A DNA stretch of 64,000 nucleotides from Lachnospiraceae bacterium (GCA_022845955.1 AP025576.1:5642001-5706000), one strand, 5' to 3'. Shown: positions 9,373 through 18,660, numbered from the stretch's first letter. Notes: generated by a model from the letters alone, not told the origin. Numbers and translations are program-made.

Positions 9373-9416
9373 ACCTAAAACTCCATGTCACAAAATGCGG
9401 TGTTATGTCCGCTCCG
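9373..9416 (-). promoter_or_regulatory. 44-bp upstream repeat, copy 1
   Basis: This 44-base stretch matches 18459-18502 at 42 positions, in the same orientation. Each copy lies 105-140 bases upstream of the start codon of a minus-strand group of genes for unknown proteins. On the minus strand it contains TTTTGTGACATGGA followed by a TTTTAGGT block and then an A/T-rich -10-like region outside the repeat. It is most likely a promoter with an operator for a common regulator. The surrounding gap (9267-9597) also holds a small hairpin and the leader of the kinase gene. Confidence 0.5.
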
Positions 9417-9427
9417 GGAAATACAAA

Positions 9428-9451
9428 CCCCTGAACAACGAAAGTTCAGGG
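9428..9451 (+). terminator. Small hairpin upstream of the sensor kinase
   Basis: An 8-bp perfect stem (CCCTGAAC/GTTCAGGG) with an 8-base loop, followed 10 bases later by a T5 run on the plus strand. It may be a weak terminator or a leader structure of the plus-strand kinase operon. Confidence 0.35.
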
Positions 9452-9597
9452 TAAGAACCCTTTTTATCCGCCCCCGCCGGTACATTTATTAGAATGAAAA
9501 GACAAATGTTTTCTGTTATTATATAAGGAGGAAACGATTCCTGCAAATAAGTCCTGCCGGTAAAACTGCTGCGGCGCAAATGAAAATGGAGAATGAC

Positions 9598-11421
9598 ATG
9601 ATTAGGAAAATAAAGAGAAAGTATACGGATCAGACACTGCATCAAAAGGTAAGGTTTTCCATCCTTCTGTTTTCCCTGCTGCCGCTGGTCTGTCTTGCGT
9701 GTATTTCCCTTCCTCTTATTTACAAAAACCAGATTGGTAAATTAAAGGAAGAGGTGTACGATGAACTGCAGAACAAAGCAGATGATATGAATTATGAAAT
9801 GAATACCATAGAATTAATGGCAAAAACCGTATGGTCCGACACCACCTTTATTACAGAGGTGGGGAAGGCCGCTATTGACGGCAGTCTGGGAGAATATAAC
9901 CGGTATCTTTTCCAGGAGCAGACCCTGTCGGTGTTAAAGGTAATTACCAGCATCAGCCAGGTGCAAAGTGCAAGGATACATCTGGAATATCCCGGTCTGA
10001 GGGAATATTTCTCTTATTTATACAGTATGGACAGAGCCAGGGACAGTCTTTGGTATCAAGACAGAAATTCCCTTACCTATAACGGGGCCTGGTATTTGAA
10101 TGTGACTGATAAACAGTCCGCCGGAACGTATTCCAATTATTTTACGGAAAAGAATATGGCCTCTTTCGTCATCCCTGTAAGAATCAGCAGCGAATTGACC
10201 GGTATTTTTGAAATCGTGCTTCCAATGAAGGCCATTGTACCGGAGCTTTATACTACGATGAAAACAAGCGATATTTTCCTGGTTGATTCACAAAACAGGC
10301 TTTTAGGCGTTGAAGCGTCGGGGAAATTCGGAGAGATTACCGTAGAAAAGCTGGCGGATATGATGGGGCTTTCCTCTCTGAACGATTTTGATTTGCAGGG
10401 AATTCAGCTATATCAGGGGTTGTGGAAGCATTCCCCGGTGATATTGTCTGTAAGCAAAAATGAGAAAAATGGTATATTTCTGATGCAGCTGACCTCCGTA
10501 CGGAAACAATATCAGACTATGCTTCTGCAGATTATTATAATTCTGCTTACGGAAATCATGATGACGGCGCTGCTGCTGCAGGCTGTCAACAGTATCGTGA
10601 AGCGTCTGCTGCATGATTTTGATGTGTTTTCCGAATGTATGCGGGAAGTGGAAAACGGAAATCTGGATGTGGAAATACCCAGGCTGGAGCAGGTGGAAAT
10701 CAATGCGGTTGCAATGGAATATAACCGGATGCTTGGCAGGGTAAAGCAGCTGATGGAAATCAGCATCCACAGGGAGGTTATGGTAAAAGAAGCGCAGCTA
10801 AAAAGCCTGGAAAAGCAAATCAATTCCCATTTCCTTTATAATGTACTGGATTCCATTAAGATGATGGCGGAGGTCAGGGGAATTTACAATGTATCTGATG
10901 CGCTCCTGGCACTGGCAAGAATGTTCCGCTATAATCTGCAGATTGACAGTCACAGTGTTACCCTGCAGGAGGAGATTGCCTATCTGGAAAATTATCTGAA
11001 ACTGTGTAATATAAGATACGATTACTATATTAACCTTAGTGAAAATGTGGAAGATCCTGCCGGAAAGCTGAAAGTACCCAAGGTTATCCTGCAGCCTATT
11101 GCTGAAAATTCCATTGCTCATGGGCTGGATGAACTGGCGGAGGACACAACAATTTATCTGAAGGTATATCGGAAAGGGGACTGCGCTTATATCGAGATGA
11201 CCGATATGGGGAAGGGCATGGATGAGGATAAGCTGAGGAAGGTCCGGGAAGTGATTCAAAACGGAGGCGGGGGAGACAATTCCACGAATGGGATCGGTCT
11301 GCATAATATTCACGAAAGAATCCGGCTGATGTATGGAGAAGAATACGGGGTTGAAATTTTCTCTATGGAAAACTGTTATACAAAGGTAGTGCTGACAATA
11401 CATGCGGAGGTGACAGCGTGA
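9598..11421 (+). CDS. YesM-type sensor histidine kinase
   Basis: Membrane-bound two-component sensor of about 607 residues. An N-terminal helix (residues about 17-37) is followed by an extracytoplasmic sensing region, a second helix near residue 305 (MLLQIIIILLTEIMMTALLL), a HAMP-like linker, and the LytS/YesM-type phosphoacceptor region with the motif QINSHFLYNVLDSIKMM. The C-terminal ATPase part shows the N box (PIAENSIAHG) and GxG loops (DMGKGM and NGIGLHNI). The start at 9598 has GGAG 6 bases upstream; an ATG at 9580 has no such site. The gene overlaps the response regulator by 4 bases. It probably senses the sugar or the loaded binding protein of the downstream transporter. Confidence 0.92.
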   Translation: MIRKIKRKYTDQTLHQKVRFSILLFSLLPLVCLACISLPLIYKNQIGKLKEEVYDELQNKADDMNYEMNTIELMAKTVWSDTTFITEVGKAAIDGSLGEYNRYLFQEQTLSVLKVITSISQVQSARIHLEYPGLREYFSYLYSMDRARDSLWYQDRNSLTYNGAWYLNVTDKQSAGTYSNYFTEKNMASFVIPVRISSELTGIFEIVLPMKAIVPELYTTMKTSDIFLVDSQNRLLGVEASGKFGEITVEKLADMMGLSSLNDFDLQGIQLYQGLWKHSPVILSVSKNEKNGIFLMQLTSVRKQYQTMLLQIIIILLTEIMMTALLLQAVNSIVKRLLHDFDVFSECMREVENGNLDVEIPRLEQVEINAVAMEYNRMLGRVKQLMEISIHREVMVKEAQLKSLEKQINSHFLYNVLDSIKMMAEVRGIYNVSDALLALARMFRYNLQIDSHSVTLQEEIAYLENYLKLCNIRYDYYINLSENVEDPAGKLKVPKVILQPIAENSIAHGLDELAEDTTIYLKVYRKGDCAYIEMTDMGKGMDEDKLRKVREVIQNGGGGDNSTNGIGLHNIHERIRLMYGEEYGVEIFSMENCYTKVVLTIHAEVTA

Positions 11422-12194
11422 GAAGGATTTTACTGGTGGAAGATGAAAAAATGATTCGGTACGGAATATATGTCATGATAGAAAACAGCGGCGTCCCTTA
11501 CAGCGAAATAACAGAATGCCGCAATGGCAGGGATGCTGTGGAATGCCTGAAAAAGAACAGATATGATCTTGTTTTGACAGATATAAAAATGCCGATAATG
11601 AGCGGGCTGGAACTGGCAACGTGGATATACGGAAATATGGAGGAGGAAGAACGCCCTCTGATTGCTGCTATCAGCGGTTATGCGGAATTTGAATATGTGA
11701 AGGGCATGATGAAGATCCAGGCAATGGACTATCTTCTGAAACCGGTAGACAGGGAGGAACTGGGAAAGATCCTTTGGCATGCGGAAGAAATTCTCAGGGC
11801 AAAAGGCGTGGAAAGCCCGGAAAACGTGAATCCCGGCAGGAAAACCGAGGTTACCGGGGTAAGCAGGCATAAGATGCAGAAGGCGGTTGATTATATCAGG
11901 AAAAATTATGGGAAGCCGATAGATATGGCCGAAGTATCTAATTACGTTTCCATGAATTATTCCATGTTTTCCGCCACCTTTAAGGATTATACAGGGGAAA
12001 ACTTCAGCTCCTACCTGAGAAAGCTGCGTATAGAAAAGAGTAAAAAGCTTCTTCAGAATACAGACATGAGCATTAATGAAATCTCCCAGCGGGTGGGCTT
12101 TGAGGATGCAAGACGCTTTGCAAAGGTCTTTAAAGAGGAAACCGGCCTGACGCCCACCGCAGGCAGGGATAAAATGATGACAGAAAAAAAATAA
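11418..12194 (+). CDS. AraC-type response regulator (YesN type)
   Basis: This 258-residue regulator starts at a GTG overlapping the kinase stop codon, with GGAGG upstream. The receiver domain (residues 1-120) has the acidic pair in LLVEDEKM, the phosphorylated Asp in LVLTDIKMPIMSG and the Lys in DYLLKPVDR. The C-terminal half is an AraC-type double helix-turn-helix (MSINEISQRVGFEDARRFAK, KEETGLTP). It should be phosphorylated by the adjacent kinase and activate the transporter genes directly downstream. Confidence 0.93.
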   Translation: MRRILLVEDEKMIRYGIYVMIENSGVPYSEITECRNGRDAVECLKKNRYDLVLTDIKMPIMSGLELATWIYGNMEEEERPLIAAISGYAEFEYVKGMMKIQAMDYLLKPVDREELGKILWHAEEILRAKGVESPENVNPGRKTEVTGVSRHKMQKAVDYIRKNYGKPIDMAEVSNYVSMNYSMFSATFKDYTGENFSSYLRKLRIEKSKKLLQNTDMSINEISQRVGFEDARRFAKVFKEETGLTPTAGRDKMMTEKK

Positions 12195-12316
12195 CACATA
12201 AAACAAAATCTGATCCATTTTTCCGATGCCTTTTATACCATATAATAATCTCACAACGATGTCGATATCCGTATGAAAGTAATTTAAGACTATGTATCAG
12301 GAAAGGGAGAAGAAAA

Positions 12317-13966
12317 GTGAGAAGAAAGAAATGGTTAGCATTGATTCTGGCCGCCTGTATGGGAATAAGCTGCCTGGCCGGCTGCCAAAATACCTCCGCA
12401 GGAGGGGATCAGACTTCTGCAGCTTCGGGTTCTGCTGCACAGGACAGAGACAGTTCTGCCAAAGAAACGGTAAAGCTTACCGCCCTGATTTCAAAACACA
12501 GCCTGACAAAAGATGTGAACGAGATGGAATGGCTGAAGCTTTTGGAAGAAGAAAATGGAGTTGAGGTGGAATGGCAGCAGATCACCGCGGACTGGGATCA
12601 GAAAAAGAGCGTTATGTTTGCCGGAGGGGATATACCCGATATTTTATTTAAGGCAACGGTTACGACTGACTTTGCAACCTACAACGGGCTTTTTGAAAAT
12701 CTGGCACCCTATATTGATTCGGGAGCTATGCCCAATGTTGCCAGGATGTTTGAGGAACATCCGGAACTGAGGGTACTGTGTACCGATGAAAATGAGGCAA
12801 TTTACGGAATTCCCAATTACAGAAGTCTCTGGCCCAGAACAAACAGGGTGCTTTACATAAACCAGACCTGGCTGGATAACCTAGGATTACAGACGCCGCA
12901 GACCATGGACGAGCTGGAGGAAGTTCTCATCGCGTTTAAGGAAGGGGATCCCAACGGCAATGGGGATACATCGGATGAAATACCCTTTGACTTTAACGGC
13001 TTTCCTACTTTTATGCTTGGATGCTTCGGCGTTCCGATGATGAATGAAAGTGACGGTTATTTCATTGAGGATGGTAAAGTTAAGAATTACCGTGTGGATG
13101 AAAGATATAAGGATTTTATGATCTGGCTTCAGAAGCTGTATAGTGAAGGGCTGATTAATGAGGAAGTGATTACGCAGGATTATTCCAAATTCCAGTCTCT
13201 GGCACGCGGGGAAGGAACGACGGCCAAGGTGGGCGTTACCCTGGGCTGGGAAAGCGGGGATCGATTCGGAACGGAAGTGTCGGATCAGTATACGCCGCTG
13301 CCCGCGCTGAAGCCCCATGCGGATTCCGATGAGGGCGAGGTTTTCTGGGGGTATTATTCCGATAATAACTCTGTGAATGCAGCAACGGTAGCTATGAGTG
13401 CAAACTGTAAAAACAAAGAGGCCGCAGTGAAATTTATGGATGCCTTTTATGCGGAAAACATGGGGCTTCAGGTGTTGTTCGGCGGTATGAATGAGGTTGA
13501 CAAATGTGTTCAGGATAATGGGGACGGAACCTATACCGTGCTGCCTCCCGCGGATCCCGGCGTTGATGCAGGCACCTGGAAGTGGACCAATTCCTTTGCG
13601 GATTACAGCCCTTATTATATTCCGGATGATATGAAGGACAGACTGACTATGGGTGAGGATATGCAGAGGGTGATTGAAGAAAGATTACCTTTGGAAACCA
13701 CGCTGGACATGATGGAAGAAAAGTGTGAGACTTATCCGGCCAAATTCATAACCTATACAACGGATGAAAACTCCGATCTGGCAATGACGCAGGCAAACAT
13801 TAATAATATTGTGGATCAGACCTATTCCGCATGGCTTACGGAACCTTCAAGAAATATTGATGAAGAATGGGAAGCCTACGTGCAGTCCGTTTACGATATT
13901 GGCCTGACCCAGAACCTTGCGATCAGACAGGCAGCATATGAAAGATATTTGGCATCAATGGAGTAA
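12317..13966 (+). CDS. Sugar ABC transporter substrate-binding lipoprotein
   Basis: The protein has 549 residues, starts at GTG after GGGAG, and has a lipoprotein signal ending in LAGC (Cys23). Like other long LplA/YtcQ-type binding proteins it carries a calcium-loop-like segment, DPNGNGDTSDEIP, in the first half. It would be anchored outside the membrane and deliver an oligosaccharide to the two permeases encoded next. It follows the two-component genes by 120 bases and is separated from the permeases by a hairpin that could raise its mRNA level over theirs. Confidence 0.93.
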   Translation: MRRKKWLALILAACMGISCLAGCQNTSAGGDQTSAASGSAAQDRDSSAKETVKLTALISKHSLTKDVNEMEWLKLLEEENGVEVEWQQITADWDQKKSVMFAGGDIPDILFKATVTTDFATYNGLFENLAPYIDSGAMPNVARMFEEHPELRVLCTDENEAIYGIPNYRSLWPRTNRVLYINQTWLDNLGLQTPQTMDELEEVLIAFKEGDPNGNGDTSDEIPFDFNGFPTFMLGCFGVPMMNESDGYFIEDGKVKNYRVDERYKDFMIWLQKLYSEGLINEEVITQDYSKFQSLARGEGTTAKVGVTLGWESGDRFGTEVSDQYTPLPALKPHADSDEGEVFWGYYSDNNSVNAATVAMSANCKNKEAAVKFMDAFYAENMGLQVLFGGMNEVDKCVQDNGDGTYTVLPPADPGVDAGTWKWTNSFADYSPYYIPDDMKDRLTMGEDMQRVIEERLPLETTLDMMEEKCETYPAKFITYTTDENSDLAMTQANINNIVDQTYSAWLTEPSRNIDEEWEAYVQSVYDIGLTQNLAIRQAAYERYLASME

Positions 13967-13980
13967 TCCGGAGAATGCGG

Positions 13981-14017
13981 GAGCCGGGAAAACCTTTGGA
14001 AACAGTTTTCCCGGCTC
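13981..14017 (+). terminator. Intercistronic hairpin after the binding-protein gene
   Basis: A 13-bp perfect stem (GAGCCGGGAAAAC and its complement) with an 11-base loop, 15 bases after the binding-protein stop codon. There is no long T run, so partial termination or 3' end protection is likely, giving more binding protein than permease. Confidence 0.6.
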
Positions 14018-14062
14018 TTATCACATAAAGAATTATAAAAATTGCATCAGCGGAGGTATGCT

Positions 14063-14977
14063 ATGGGACGAAAAATTATGTCCGTTCTAAAAAAAGACTG
14101 GCAGCTTTGGGTAATGATTCTGCCGGCGCTCGCCTATATTATTATATTTTGCTATGGACCTATGTATGGGATCCAGCTTGCATTCCGGAAATATGATTTT
14201 TCAAAAGGACTGACCGGCGGAGACTGGGTAGGCTTCAAATATTTTATACAGTATTTTGAAAGCCCCATGTTTTGGAGCACACTCCGCAACACCTTTGTCA
14301 TTTCCTTTTTTACCTTGATTTGCGGATTCCCTGCGCCGATTCTTCTGGCGCTTGTAATCAATTCGCTGCGGCAGAAAAAATGGAGACGGATAGTGCAGAC
14401 CGCAGTGTATATGCCTTATTTTATATCAACTGTCGTTATGGTGGCTCTTCTGCAGATTCTGCTTTCGCCGTCCACCGGAGTGATCAGCAGCCTTCTTAAA
14501 AACATGCATTTCATACCGCAGTCCATGAACCTGCTGGGAACACCCGGCGCCTTTGTACCGGTCTATGTCCTGTCAGGAATCTGGCAGTCGGCGGGCTGGA
14601 ACAGTATTATTTTTATAGCGGCGCTGTCCTCAGTGGACGGCCAGCTGTATGATGCGGCGAAGGTGGACGGTGCCAACCGCTGGCAGCAGGTAATCCATGT
14701 GGAGCTGCCGGCGCTTGTTCCCACCATTGTGATTTTGCTGATTATGAATATGGGACGTGTCCTGAGCGTGGGCTTTGAAAAGGTGTTCTTAATGCAGAAC
14801 GACCTGAACCTGCCGGTGTCCGAAGTTATCTCAACCTACGTATTTAATGTGGGCGTGCAGTCGGGACAGTTCAGCTTTGGTTCCGCGGTGGGACTTTTTA
14901 ATACGGTTATTAATTTTGCCTTTCTGATGATTGCCAATATGGTGTCAAAGAAGGCGGCGGACATCAGTCTGATGTAG
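14063..14977 (+). CDS. Carbohydrate ABC transporter permease, LplB type
   Basis: A 304-residue membrane protein of the LplB type, with YGPMYGIQLAFRKY after the first helix and the EAA loop LYDAAKVDGANRWQQVIHVE. The start at 14063 has GGAGG 6 bases upstream; an ATG-less extension to 14042 is not supported. The next permease starts 12 bases after its stop codon. It forms the channel for the sugar bound by the preceding lipoprotein. Confidence 0.93.
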   Translation: MGRKIMSVLKKDWQLWVMILPALAYIIIFCYGPMYGIQLAFRKYDFSKGLTGGDWVGFKYFIQYFESPMFWSTLRNTFVISFFTLICGFPAPILLALVINSLRQKKWRRIVQTAVYMPYFISTVVMVALLQILLSPSTGVISSLLKNMHFIPQSMNLLGTPGAFVPVYVLSGIWQSAGWNSIIFIAALSSVDGQLYDAAKVDGANRWQQVIHVELPALVPTIVILLIMNMGRVLSVGFEKVFLMQNDLNLPVSEVISTYVFNVGVQSGQFSFGSAVGLFNTVINFAFLMIANMVSKKAADISLM

Positions 14978-14989
14978 GAGGAAGAGAAC

Positions 14990-15889
14990 ATGAGAGCAAT
15001 TGAAAAGAAAATGCAGCAGAGCCTGTCGGACCGTATTTTTTATTTTTGCGCAACGGCGATTGCCGCTGCAGCATTGATAGCCGTATTGTACCCCCTGTAT
15101 TTTATTATCATCGCATCCTTCAGCAACTCCAATATGGTTAATCAGGGGCTGGTAACACTGCTGCCGAAAGACATTAATTTTTATGGATATCGGAAAATCC
15201 TGGATAGAACGGATTTATGGGTGGGATACAGGAATACCATTCTGTATACGGTATGCGGAACTTTGCTGAATCTGGCGGTAACACTGCCGGCAGCGTATGT
15301 GCTGGCACAGAGCAGGTTTCGGGCGCGCCGTTTTGTAATGCCTCTCTTTGTCATAACCATGTACTTCGGAGGAGGTATGGTGCCCACCTATATGCTGGTT
15401 AAAACACTTCATCTTACAAACTCTCCTCTCATCATGATTATAATGGGAGCCGTGAGCGTATATAACGTAATTATTACAAGAACCTTTTTTGAAAATTCAA
15501 TCCCCGCAGAACTGCAGGAAGCGGCGGAACTGGATGGTTGCTCCCACTTCCGGTATTTTGTCTCCATCGTCCTTCCCCTGTCCAAAGCGGTAGTCTCCGT
15601 AATAACTTTGTACTATGCGGTAGGGCACTGGAATGATTTCTTCAACGCCCTGCTTTATCTGAACAGGGATGAATATCAGCCGCTGCAGACGGTTCTGCGG
15701 AATATTCTTATCAGCAACCAGGCTATGGCCGGCACCACGGGAGCCGGTGAGGGAAGCTATGCCCAGCAGTATGCGGATCAGATTAAGTTTGCCGTGATTA
15801 TTGTATCCACGGTACCGGTTTTATGTATCTATCCGTTTATTCAGAAATATTTTGAAAAAGGGGTGATGATCGGTGCCGTGAAGGGCTGA
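14990..15889 (+). CDS. Carbohydrate ABC transporter permease, YtcP type
   Basis: This 299-residue partner permease has the EAA loop LQEAAELDGCSHFRYFVSIV and the typical end KGVMIGAVKG. GGAGGAAGAG precedes the ATG. It is the last gene of the plus-strand operon and is followed by a clear terminator hairpin. In place of the usual DGA in the EAA loop it has DGC, a small deviation. Confidence 0.93.
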   Translation: MRAIEKKMQQSLSDRIFYFCATAIAAAALIAVLYPLYFIIIASFSNSNMVNQGLVTLLPKDINFYGYRKILDRTDLWVGYRNTILYTVCGTLLNLAVTLPAAYVLAQSRFRARRFVMPLFVITMYFGGGMVPTYMLVKTLHLTNSPLIMIIMGAVSVYNVIITRTFFENSIPAELQEAAELDGCSHFRYFVSIVLPLSKAVVSVITLYYAVGHWNDFFNALLYLNRDEYQPLQTVLRNILISNQAMAGTTGAGEGSYAQQYADQIKFAVIIVSTVPVLCIYPFIQKYFEKGVMIGAVKG

Positions 15890-15922
15890 GCGCACATTAG
15901 AAATGTGGCATGAAAAGAGGCA

Positions 15923-15951
15923 GAGCCTGACAAATAGATGCTGTCAGGCTC
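15923..15951 (+). terminator. Terminator of the plus-strand sugar operon
   Basis: A 10-bp perfect stem (GAGCCTGACA and its complement) with a 9-base loop, followed by CTTTAT, 33 bases after the last permease stop codon. Between here and 16124 I see nothing else. Confidence 0.7.
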
Positions 15952-16124
15952 CTTTATGATGAAATATTTACAAGCAATGTTTAGCAATCGCGGGATAACA
16001 GAAGGCTAATCAACGTGGCTAACTATCTCTTGATTGTCATTATATTGTAATTATATAAAATAAAATATCTTCTTTCTGCCATTACATATCAATATCCTGC
16101 CAATTTAGTGATACTCCAATGGTA

Positions 16125-16397
16125 TTATCCATCTAAGTTGTTCGTCCCAAACCACTCAAGGCGTCCGCAAGAAGCACCACCATCCCAAAGGGCTTTTCGA
16201 CAGGGACGCACCACCACATTTCCAGGGATTAAGGCGGGCTGCTGACAATCTTTTATACCGATCGCATCACCTTTCAAAATTTTCGGTATTACGCCGTTAT
16301 TCCTGACCAAAGCAGCCGCCTCTCTCCAGTATGCCGCACCCAGCCTTTCATATTGTCCTGTGCAGGAAGGATTTTGTACCTCTATTTCATTTACCTT
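16125..16397 (-). pseudogene. Possible truncated small gene
   Basis: On the minus strand an open frame runs from just after a stop codon at 16398 to 16125. Its translation has coding-like composition (for example QYERLGAAYWREAAALV and a Trp/Cys-rich end) but no good start codon with a ribosome binding site. A TTG at 16310 is preceded by a GGAGAGAGG stretch and could start a 61-residue protein. It lies directly after the Cys-tail gene at 16404 in the same frame, so it may be the remains of a downstream gene. I do not recognise a family. Confidence 0.3.
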
Positions 16398-16403
16398 TTA
16401 CAT

Positions 16404-16907
16404 TCACAATGCTTCTGATTTGCTGCTTGTCTTGTAAAACTCCCGGAACAGGGCAATGTAATCCGGCAGCCGCTCCACTGATGGATCGTGGAACTCAAAG
16501 GTCATTCCGTTGCATTTTTCATATGGTACGCCGTCGATCTCATAATCCTTCCGAAATTTGCAATGATCTCCCTTACAATGCTTACAGGTACCGTAATCTC
16601 CGGTAAACACATTTTTGATATACTCCGGAGCGGCGCAGATGAATGCGTTATGCTTGGTAACGTTATTGAAAAACAACCGAAGGACAAGGGATTTCTCCCG
16701 GATATAGATTCTTGCCACAACATTCTTTGACTTCGCGTTGGCTTTCCGAAAGATCAGCATATGGCTTCCCCAACAGAAGCCTCTGCCAATGGTACCGCCG
16801 TAGGTGTAGCCAAGAGCCTCCAGGCCGGTGGTAAAGGCAATGATAAAGTCCTTATCCGTTTCACTGATAAAGTCAAATTCCGGTTCCTTTATTTGCTGTT
16901 CAATCAT
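16404..16907 (-). CDS. Unknown 167-aa protein with Cys-rich tail
   Basis: AAAGGAG lies 7 bases before the ATG. The N-terminal part is an alpha/beta domain with a Gly-rich YGGTIGRGFCWGSHML stretch. The tail has CKHCKGDHC, then YEIDGVPYEKCNGMTFEF, the same block seen in the proteins of 7627-8085 and 8118-9266. The spacing CxxC-x3-C followed 13-15 residues later by IDGxxYxKC is best conserved between this protein and that of 7627-8085. I do not know the function; a small metal-binding module is inferred. Confidence 0.7.
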   Translation of the reverse strand: MIEQQIKEPEFDFISETDKDFIIAFTTGLEALGYTYGGTIGRGFCWGSHMLIFRKANAKSKNVVARIYIREKSLVLRLFFNNVTKHNAFICAAPEYIKNVFTGDYGTCKHCKGDHCKFRKDYEIDGVPYEKCNGMTFEFHDPSVERLPDYIALFREFYKTSSKSEAL

Positions 16908-17013
16908 CGCTGCTCTCCTTTGTGAATGTAAGCGGTTTGGGCTTCAAGAGGGAGGAAAATGTTTGTCATACAGCACTCTTCCCAAAATCCGGGAAGCCGG
17001 TTGTCTCCCTTAT

Positions 17014-17226
17014 TCAATGCCTCATCACTGTAACGGATTTCCTTACCGACAATATAAACCTTTGGAAGCCTCTTTTTCTTTCACTGAGTCCCCAGTCCGG
17101 TCCGTTTTCACATCCAACCCGCAGGGTTTCATGAGGGTACACTTCGATATCGAGGGTATGGTCTGCAAGGAGTCCGTTCATTTCAAGGAAAGCGTCCGCT
17201 TCGGCTCTTTCCCATAATTTCCATTC
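17014..17226 (-). pseudogene. Remnant or frameshifted small gene, unknown
   Basis: The frame from 17226 to 17014 encodes about 70 coherent residues (for example WERAEADAFLEMNGLLADH and LDIEVYPHETL) but has no start near its beginning. Another frame starts with an ATG overlapping the stop codon of the gene at 17265 and ends near 17170, so a frameshift could join the two. The IEVYP pattern recalls the ends of GyrI-like domains, but this is weak. The rest of the 16908-17264 gap shows nothing. Confidence 0.3.
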
Positions 17227-17264
17227 CTACATACCCTCCAACACAAGATCTTCATTTTTCCCAT

Positions 17265-18320
17265 TCACCTTTGTTCTTCCAATATCTCAATCATCCGCTT
17301 CACTTCCTCCAGAACCGCACTATCATTATCCCTGATTTGGCGGAGCGTCAGCTGAACCATCTCCCCCCAATAGCCCGCATAGTGTTTGCCCCAATCGGCA
17401 CATTCTTCCAGGCCGATGACTGACCAGGCAAGGTCGTGGGTGTAACCGTATAAAGGAGCGCCGATTTTTCGGCAGATTTCATCAAAGACGGGAGATTTCA
17501 GTTCTTGTACATTGCGCTGCCGGAACACCTCGGCAAAATTATGGGAGTTAAAAGTAAACCACATGGTATCCGCCACTCGCTTCATACGGACCTTTTTTTC
17601 CTCCAGGGATGTTTCACCCAGTCCCTCAGGGCCATACAGCCCAATTTTCTCCATGTATCCATCCCAAAGTTTTTCCTCCTGATTATATTCCATCACACGT
17701 CGGATGCGCTTCAAGCCATCTAAAAACGTATACCGGGGCGCCGTCTTCTTTCCGATGATGTAAAGGACATCAAGCTCTTCATAGCAGGGCGCTGTTTGCG
17801 CACTGCCAAAATCAGGACAAATCAGCGTATCTGCGTCGTAACCCGTAATGACACGGAACCGCGCTCCCCCCGATTTAACCCTGACAAGGATCGGCTTCCC
17901 TGTGTCAATGGCCGCTTTGATTTTCTCCCGGAACACTGAGGGGTCGGTTAACTGCTGGTACTCGTATCCGGCAAAGCCAAACAGAAACTCCACGTTGTTG
18001 TCGGTGCCACCGTCGTCATAATCGGGATCGCTGATAAGCAGCTGCATTTGTGTGGGTGTACCGTCAAACCGCCACCTAAGGGAGCTGCAGCCGCACATGG
18101 TATCGAAAACAAAAAAATATCTTTCCTGCATTGCAACAGGCGTTTTTCTGCAGCTGCCGCATTGGCTGCAATGCCCTTTTTCACGGTAATCACAGCGGTA
18201 TCCGGCTTCGCCTGTCACCTTAATATTCTCCAAAAACAGATACATGGAAGCAAAGCAGTTGATAAACGTTGTGCCCGCGAAGCCGCTGAAGGGTATTTGG
18301 AATGCTAATTCCTTTTTCAT
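17265..18320 (-). CDS. BtrH-like / C39-like papain-fold protein, putative
   Basis: The protein has 351 residues. The start at 18320 is preceded by GGGAGG at a rather long 12-base spacing. The N-terminal region has a Cys in FINCFASMYLFLENI and later GKPILVRVKSGGARFRVITGYD. This resembles the Cys and Gly-Tyr-Asp segments of BtrH-N/C39-type domains, which act in peptide or acyl transfer, but the usual His before the GYD segment is replaced (FRVITGYD). Residues about 50-70 hold a Cys cluster (CDYREKGHCSQCGSC), suggesting metal binding. The C-terminal half is helical. The 44-bp repeat lies 139 bases upstream. The assignment is tentative. Confidence 0.5.
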   Translation of the reverse strand: MKKELAFQIPFSGFAGTTFINCFASMYLFLENIKVTGEAGYRCDYREKGHCSQCGSCRKTPVAMQERYFFVFDTMCGCSSLRWRFDGTPTQMQLLISDPDYDDGGTDNNVEFLFGFAGYEYQQLTDPSVFREKIKAAIDTGKPILVRVKSGGARFRVITGYDADTLICPDFGSAQTAPCYEELDVLYIIGKKTAPRYTFLDGLKRIRRVMEYNQEEKLWDGYMEKIGLYGPEGLGETSLEEKKVRMKRVADTMWFTFNSHNFAEVFRQRNVQELKSPVFDEICRKIGAPLYGYTHDLAWSVIGLEECADWGKHYAGYWGEMVQLTLRQIRDNDSAVLEEVKRMIEILEEQR

Positions 18321-18458
18321 TATTAATTGTATCCTCCCACGCAATTTGTACAGATGTCCCGTGAAACGGGCGAATCGGAGTCAAAATATAGCAACCGTCA
18401 CAGGTTTTATATCCGATTCATAATCTGGTCTTTTTATAGTTTATCATAACGTACCGGA

Positions 18459-18502
18459 ACCTAAAAATCCATGTCACAAAATGCGGTGTTTTGTCCGCTC
18501 CG
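18459..18502 (-). promoter_or_regulatory. 44-bp upstream repeat, copy 2
   Basis: The second copy of the repeat described at 9373-9416, two mismatches, same orientation, 139 bases upstream of the gene starting at 18320. Downstream of it on the minus strand the sequence is A/T-rich with TATGAT-like hexamers. The gap 18503-18660 after it shows nothing recognisable. Confidence 0.5.
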
Positions 18503-18660
18503 ATAAATGTAATTATGTCACTCCATGTAAAACTTACTGATTCCTCTTTTTTGCACTCAGACATACTATAACCAAGTCCATGGCAGACGGAAAATATATA
18601 ATAATATTCAAAATATATATTGAAATCAGGATAGGCATAGGTTTCAGTCCCCGCCGGGTC

